Of a DNA stretch of 64,000 bases, positions 57,996-64,000 are shown one piece after another. Under the pieces are notes generated by a model. That model had not been told where the DNA came from. It made no database searches and worked only from the letters and a program-made list of their open reading frames with translations. Both the position numbers and the translations under genes were made by a program. Source of the DNA: Punctularia strigosozonata HHB-11173 SS5 (taxonomy: Eukaryota; Basidiomycota; Agaricomycetes; Corticiales; Punctulariaceae); NCBI RefSeq assembly GCF_000264995.1, contig NW_006767437.1:128904-192903 (forward strand), given 5' to 3'. Numbering within the stretch: position 1 is the stretch's first letter; every line of letters starts with the position of its first letter.

Positions 57996-59667
57996 CTATA
58001 TCTCTTCTATCCGATTATCGGCGTCGTCCGTTTCACCTGGTGGGACGCCGTCGCCGTCGATTGCATTCTCATGACCTTCGTCTCCCTTGAGAAGGCGGAC
58101 GAGGCGTTCGACATGTTCAGAAACCTGAACAATAATTATGAGCTCGGTATGTCTCGCAGATGCACCTCCACATACCTTGTCTACCGTTTCGTTTTCGTGT
58201 AGTAGACGAACAATCTGGTACGTGCCTGTGCTTCTGAGCTTGTCTCGTCCATAGCGTGTCGTGCATAAGAGCAGTAACGTCTCAACGTGGATCAAGCGGA
58301 TAGCCGGATCAGGTTCGCGCTTTTTTGATTCAGGGAGGAACTGAAGCGCTTCCGGCAAGAGCTCTTGTTCCTGTAGGGAATTGGATCAGCAACTTTCTGT
58401 CGGGCCTGACAAGCACTCACATCCAAGTCGAGTTCCTCAGGGCCGGCGAGTGGCAGCAAGATGTACGCTAGAGCGTCGACCCCCGGAGCCTCCACTGTCG
58501 ATGGTGGCACGGTGACGAGCGTCGTTTGTTCGCTGAGCATCGCGCGGTGACCAGGTTGGTAAAATGCACAATTTCTATAGACGATTCATGAGCCTGTTAC
58601 GTTATCGGGCACTTCTTGAGATGATTTACTTGATCAACGATGCAGTACCTCCGCGTCGGATGATGTCAGTATGCTCGGTGAAGGCCACGAGCTTGCTTAG
58701 AGGGTACTCCGGCCCGTCCGATATGTTGGAGGCGGCAAACTGATATCGAATGGGAGTAAGGAAAAACGTCCGTCCAGCAGGGACCTAACGAAGGAAGCTC
58801 AGCACGCAAGAGCGATCGCGGCTAGTACCTTGCTCACGATGCTGATATTGGCAAACACACTGGCTAAGAAGTGGAGATCGGCCTTCCGCGTCCGGCTGTT
58901 GGAGTCATCGGCCGATTTGGTCGCGGCTGCGGCGGCAGCAACGAACGCATCGATCAGAAGTGGAAGCGCTAGCACCTCTTCCGGTGCGTCCGCTGGATAC
59001 GGAACCGGCGCGGCGCACGATCCGCACCTCGAAAGGGTGGGGTAGAAGGGAATGCCAACGGCAGACGAACCCTTCGTCGGGATGATCGGGATCTTGAGCG
59101 AGAGCAAGGTCGCGCAGACAGGGCCGGATGCAGTCAAGTTCGAGAGGAGCATCGATGCCAGGTCAGCGAGCGTAGCTTGGGGGTGCTGGTCTGTCTGGTT
59201 GTCACTTCTGGGGATGGATGGGTGATTGTGAGACTGACGACGATATACGAGACGATGAAGGCCAAGAAGTCATGTTCTGATAACGATGGCACCAGCAATG
59301 CTGAGTCTGAGAGGTTGACGAGTGCGCGAAACGCATCGTGCGCCGTGGCCTGCGAACATGCTTTCAGCGCTTTTTTCTTCGAGGCGCATTTGAAACGAAG
59401 ACGGGTACCAGCTGGTCTCGACATAGCAGCTTGAGGTCGCGGATCACATCGGTGTCCTGGCCTTTCTTGAGACCGCCCGAGGATACACCCTCGAGAAAAA
59501 TCTTGCGGTACGGCGCATCTTTGGCGCTTTGGCCTAGCAAGTTGGAGAGCGCAATTTGGCGAACTTGAGGGTTGCGGTCGTGCAGGAAGGGCAGGAGCTG
59601 TATGATGAGCCTTGGGTGCCATAAGACCATCAACGGGCGGTCTCACCTCCTTCAGCTGGGCGTCCAT
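57996..59667 (-). CDS. HGH1: HGH1 (eEF2-specific folding factor, FAM203 family)
   Basis: Armadillo-like chaperone cofactor that helps fold translation elongation factor 2 with Hsp90 and TRiC. Start MDAQLKE (59667), then after a 49-base intron LLPFLHDRNPQVRQIALSNLLGQS, the same layout as yeast Hgh1. Then KDAPYRKIFLEGV, DVIRDLKLLCRD, FRALVNLSDSALL, ASMLLSNLTASG (near 59140), LHFLASVFANIS (near 58840), EYPLSKLVAFTEHTDIIRRGG (near 58680) and LAYILLPLAGPEELD (near 58450). The conserved C-terminal block is LPEALQFLPESKKREPDPAIRLIHVETLLLLCTTRYGRDKLRSTGTYQIVR (near 58300), then EHVERLVRLLKGDE, ending NRIEEI-stop at 57996. Full length, about 400 residues. Start lies 222 bp from divergent DED1, another translation gene. 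Confidence 0.94.
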
Positions 59668-59889
59668 AACTGCGAATACGAATGCAGACGACTTGGATCA
59701 GATTTGCGATCACTGAAGCTGATTGGAGCCGGGACTTGGATGGTCAGCGTCGGTCGCGGAGCCTCGTGCGCACCACAATGTGGTGCTGAGTCAGCATCAC
59801 AAATTTTCTTTAGAAAGGACGCGGGCGCGCGTCTTCTCTCCCACTTGCTCCCATAGAGGACTCCCCCCACATCATCACCACCAGATAGA

Positions 59890-61918
<2,029 letters not shown>

Positions 61919-62676
61919 ACGACCGCGCTCCCTCCAAGTCCACATGCCCCCCTCCCCTTCTGTCTTCCTATGCCTTCTCGACATGCCCTCATGATTACGA
62001 CACCAACCCGCTGCACCGTGCATTGGCACGACTGCGACACCCCCTTCACCTGTTTTCGACTTAAGTTTCGTCGCGCTGCTCTCTCATCTGGACACCTCGC
62101 ACCCGTCTCGCTGCTCTCGCTGCTCATTGGTGATCATACGGCCCTATTTTAGATTCGTCTAATGTGTTTCCATACCAGGCGTGCATCGGGAGGATTGTTT
62201 GGTACGCTGCCATCGCATTACACTGTTGCATTTCTCGGACTAGATTAGACGTCACGGCGGGGCCCCGCATCACATTTTGAGCAGAAACGTATCGTTATAG
62301 CGCTAGTCTTCGCTTACTTTATTGCGTAGCGTAGTAAGGCGCTTTTATACCGGCATATCGAGACACTTGATAGAGCATCGCATCCATGTATCTTTACTGC
62401 AATCTTATATTCTTCCTCTGTGCGCAGTGTGCGAACAACTCATCGATGGTCCCAAATCACCCCCCTTGCGGATCGCAGGCCTGTGTTTCTTCTCTGCGTC
62501 GTGGCAAAGCCCCCTCGTTCGGCCCACGACGGAATCCAAATCACAAAGGGCACCGGCTGGCACACGTCAGCAGCCGTTTCCGTCCTTCCTGCCACGACAA
62601 CGACTGAAGTACGGCACCGCAGTACCGCTGACCGTGGGGTGCTCGTGCCCGCCACGCATCCCGACCCTTCCGAGCG
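61919..62676. other. Intergenic downstream of DED1, no gene supported
   Basis: The first 200-300 bases are pyrimidine-rich and look like the DED1 3' UTR. The remainder is flank of the last gene. Overlapping ORFs of up to 152 codons (62322-62780) show no family features. Confidence 0.5.
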
Positions 62677-64000
62677 ATGCACAAGGCATCACCGATATTC
62701 GATGCGCCCGAATTCCCGCCTCTCAGACGGGTCAAGCCCCTCCCGAAGCGCAGGAGAACGTCAGAATCGATCGCCCATGACCACGACAGTCTAACGGTAT
62801 TAACCCAGGACGCCGCGACGAGGGAGCTCATCGCCCAGGCCGCCTCGCTTTCGTCGCGGTACTACGTCCCGCCCATCATCGGCCTCGGGGACGAAGAGGC
62901 GCCCTCGAGTGGCAACGACCCTCCGCTAGACTTTGGCTTGGGAGAAGGGAGGGGCGGCGGTCACGATGATGACGAGCAGGGAGATGGCGATTATGTGGAC
63001 CATTTGCAGCAACCGGGAAACACGAAGAAGAGAAAGGTACTTTTCGCGCCCTTTCATTTCCGTACGGATTTCATGCTGATATGAGTGATTTGTCGAGGAG
63101 GAGGAATCTCCCGACCGAGTGCTCGGGCCTGAGAGCAGGTCAGAAGCGGACACCCCAGATCTGGTTCCGTACGCATCGTCACCGAAGTCGCTCGAGCACA
63201 AGCAGAAGGCGAGGATGTCCCGCGCAACTCTGGCTGGTTTGCAACAGAAGGAAGTGCTCAAGTTACGGAAACGGCAACTCGCGCCGGTGCTCAACTCGAT
63301 CGTGAATGGCGATCCGCTGTCGCTCGACCAGGCTCTCGTTTCGAGCTATCCGTTCGCGAAGCTGGGCTTCGGTGCGGACGGGAAACTGGTGAAGACGCCC
63401 AAGGTCCGCTTGTCCCGGCGTGGGGTCACGCGGGAGGCGCGCGCCCTGCGTAGCTTGCCCAAGGCCCTGCCCGCGCCAGGAACGGCGCCTCCTCCCCACC
63501 TTCCTGATGTTGACTTTACCTTCAATTTTCGCGTCGCTTGTGAGTGTTTGCAATGCATACATCGCTGGTGATAAACCTCACATTACGTATTTTAGCCTCG
63601 GACCGACAGCTGGTCGTCGAGCGAGAAGTGGCCTCCTTGCAGAAACGCTTCGAGGCCGAGCTCAAACGGCAACTTGCCAAGGCCGCAGACGCTGCGAAGC
63701 AAGCCGCCGCGGCGCTCGCAGACGCAGCACGACCGAAACAACCTGGGCGCCTGCAGAATCGTGCACGGCTCGGGATCACCGACGGCAAGATCGAACAGAA
63801 TGCATCGACAGCTGACGCATCGCTTTCTGGGGCAGGGGGCGCGAAGAAGAAGAAGAAGAAGCGGTCCGCGCTCGCCAACGCTTCCAATCCACACCACCTC
63901 CGTAACTATGTCCCGTCCCGGCTTCCGTCCTCAGGCACTCCGAACAACGCGCAAACGAACGCGCAGAATTACCTTGGCCCCCCGCCACTGCGATTCCTGT
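62677..64000 (+). CDS. Conserved protein of unknown function, 3' end outside window
   Basis: Starts MHKASPIFDAPEFPPLRRVKPLPKRRRTSE (62677), Pro/Arg-rich with a probable nuclear signal. A segment of about 40 residues (TRELIAQAASLSSRYYVPPI) follows, then a Gly/Asp-rich linker and KKRK at the first intron. The second exon has SPKSLEHKQKARMSRATLAGLQQKEVLKLRKRQLAPVL, SLDQALVSSYPF and LPDVDFTFNF. The third begins SDRQLVVEREVASLQKRFEAELKRQLAKAADAAKQAA, a clear coiled coil, then six lysines and RSALANASNPHHLRNYVPSRLPSSG. That last block looks like a conserved motif. I know similar basidiomycete proteins but no functional name. Likely nuclear (inference from basic clusters). The gene continues beyond base 64000. 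Confidence 0.75.

Overview
The window is nuclear DNA of a fungus, almost certainly a basidiomycete of the Agaricomycetes. The genes are dense and alternate between strands. Most are cut by many introns of about 45-60 bases with GT..AG ends. Several proteins are families I recognise from mushroom-forming fungi. I see no rRNA, tRNA, CRISPR array, transposon or virus-like remnant. Exon joins were made by eye from splice signals, reading frame and family knowledge, so gene ends and conserved motifs are firmer than internal exon borders.

Layout. 0-16 kb: 3' part of a histone H3 gene; an unknown gene; a TBC1D8/9-type RabGAP; a one-helix membrane protein; a KAT14-like GNAT acetyltransferase; a Sir2-class deacetylase; a DUF2015 protein; a conserved unknown; and an Smr-domain nuclease-like protein. 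16-31 kb: an intronless F-box gene; a disordered Ser-rich protein; a long helical/Ser-Ala-rich protein; HP1; the exon-junction protein RBM8A/Y14; a MYND zinc-finger protein; exosome subunit RRP4; and an APC13-like subunit. 31-48 kb: a TFIIIC 90-kDa-type subunit; a secreted sedolisin protease; argininosuccinate synthase; a RING protein; and the ER ubiquitin ligase DOA10. 48-64 kb: a secreted GH127-type glycoside hydrolase; a second F-box protein; an RTC4-like protein; the eEF2 chaperone HGH1; the DEAD-box helicase DED1; and the 5' part of a conserved unknown.

Most genes are housekeeping: chromatin (H3, KAT14-like, Sir2, HP1), RNA metabolism (RBM8A, RRP4, DED1), Pol III transcription, ubiquitin pathways (two F-box proteins, RING, DOA10, APC13) and arginine synthesis. 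The sedolisin and the GH127 enzyme are secreted and fit plant-litter or wood-decay nutrition. Genes are packed head-to-head with roughly 100-300 bp shared promoters, or tail-to-tail with as little as 23 bp between stop codons.

I did not find a convincing undescribed system. The best leads are a histone H3 with one extra residue between K27 and K36, a fungal KAT14-like acetyltransferase, the concentration of chromatin genes, a charged insertion in the sirtuin zinc module, and three conserved-looking proteins of unknown function.
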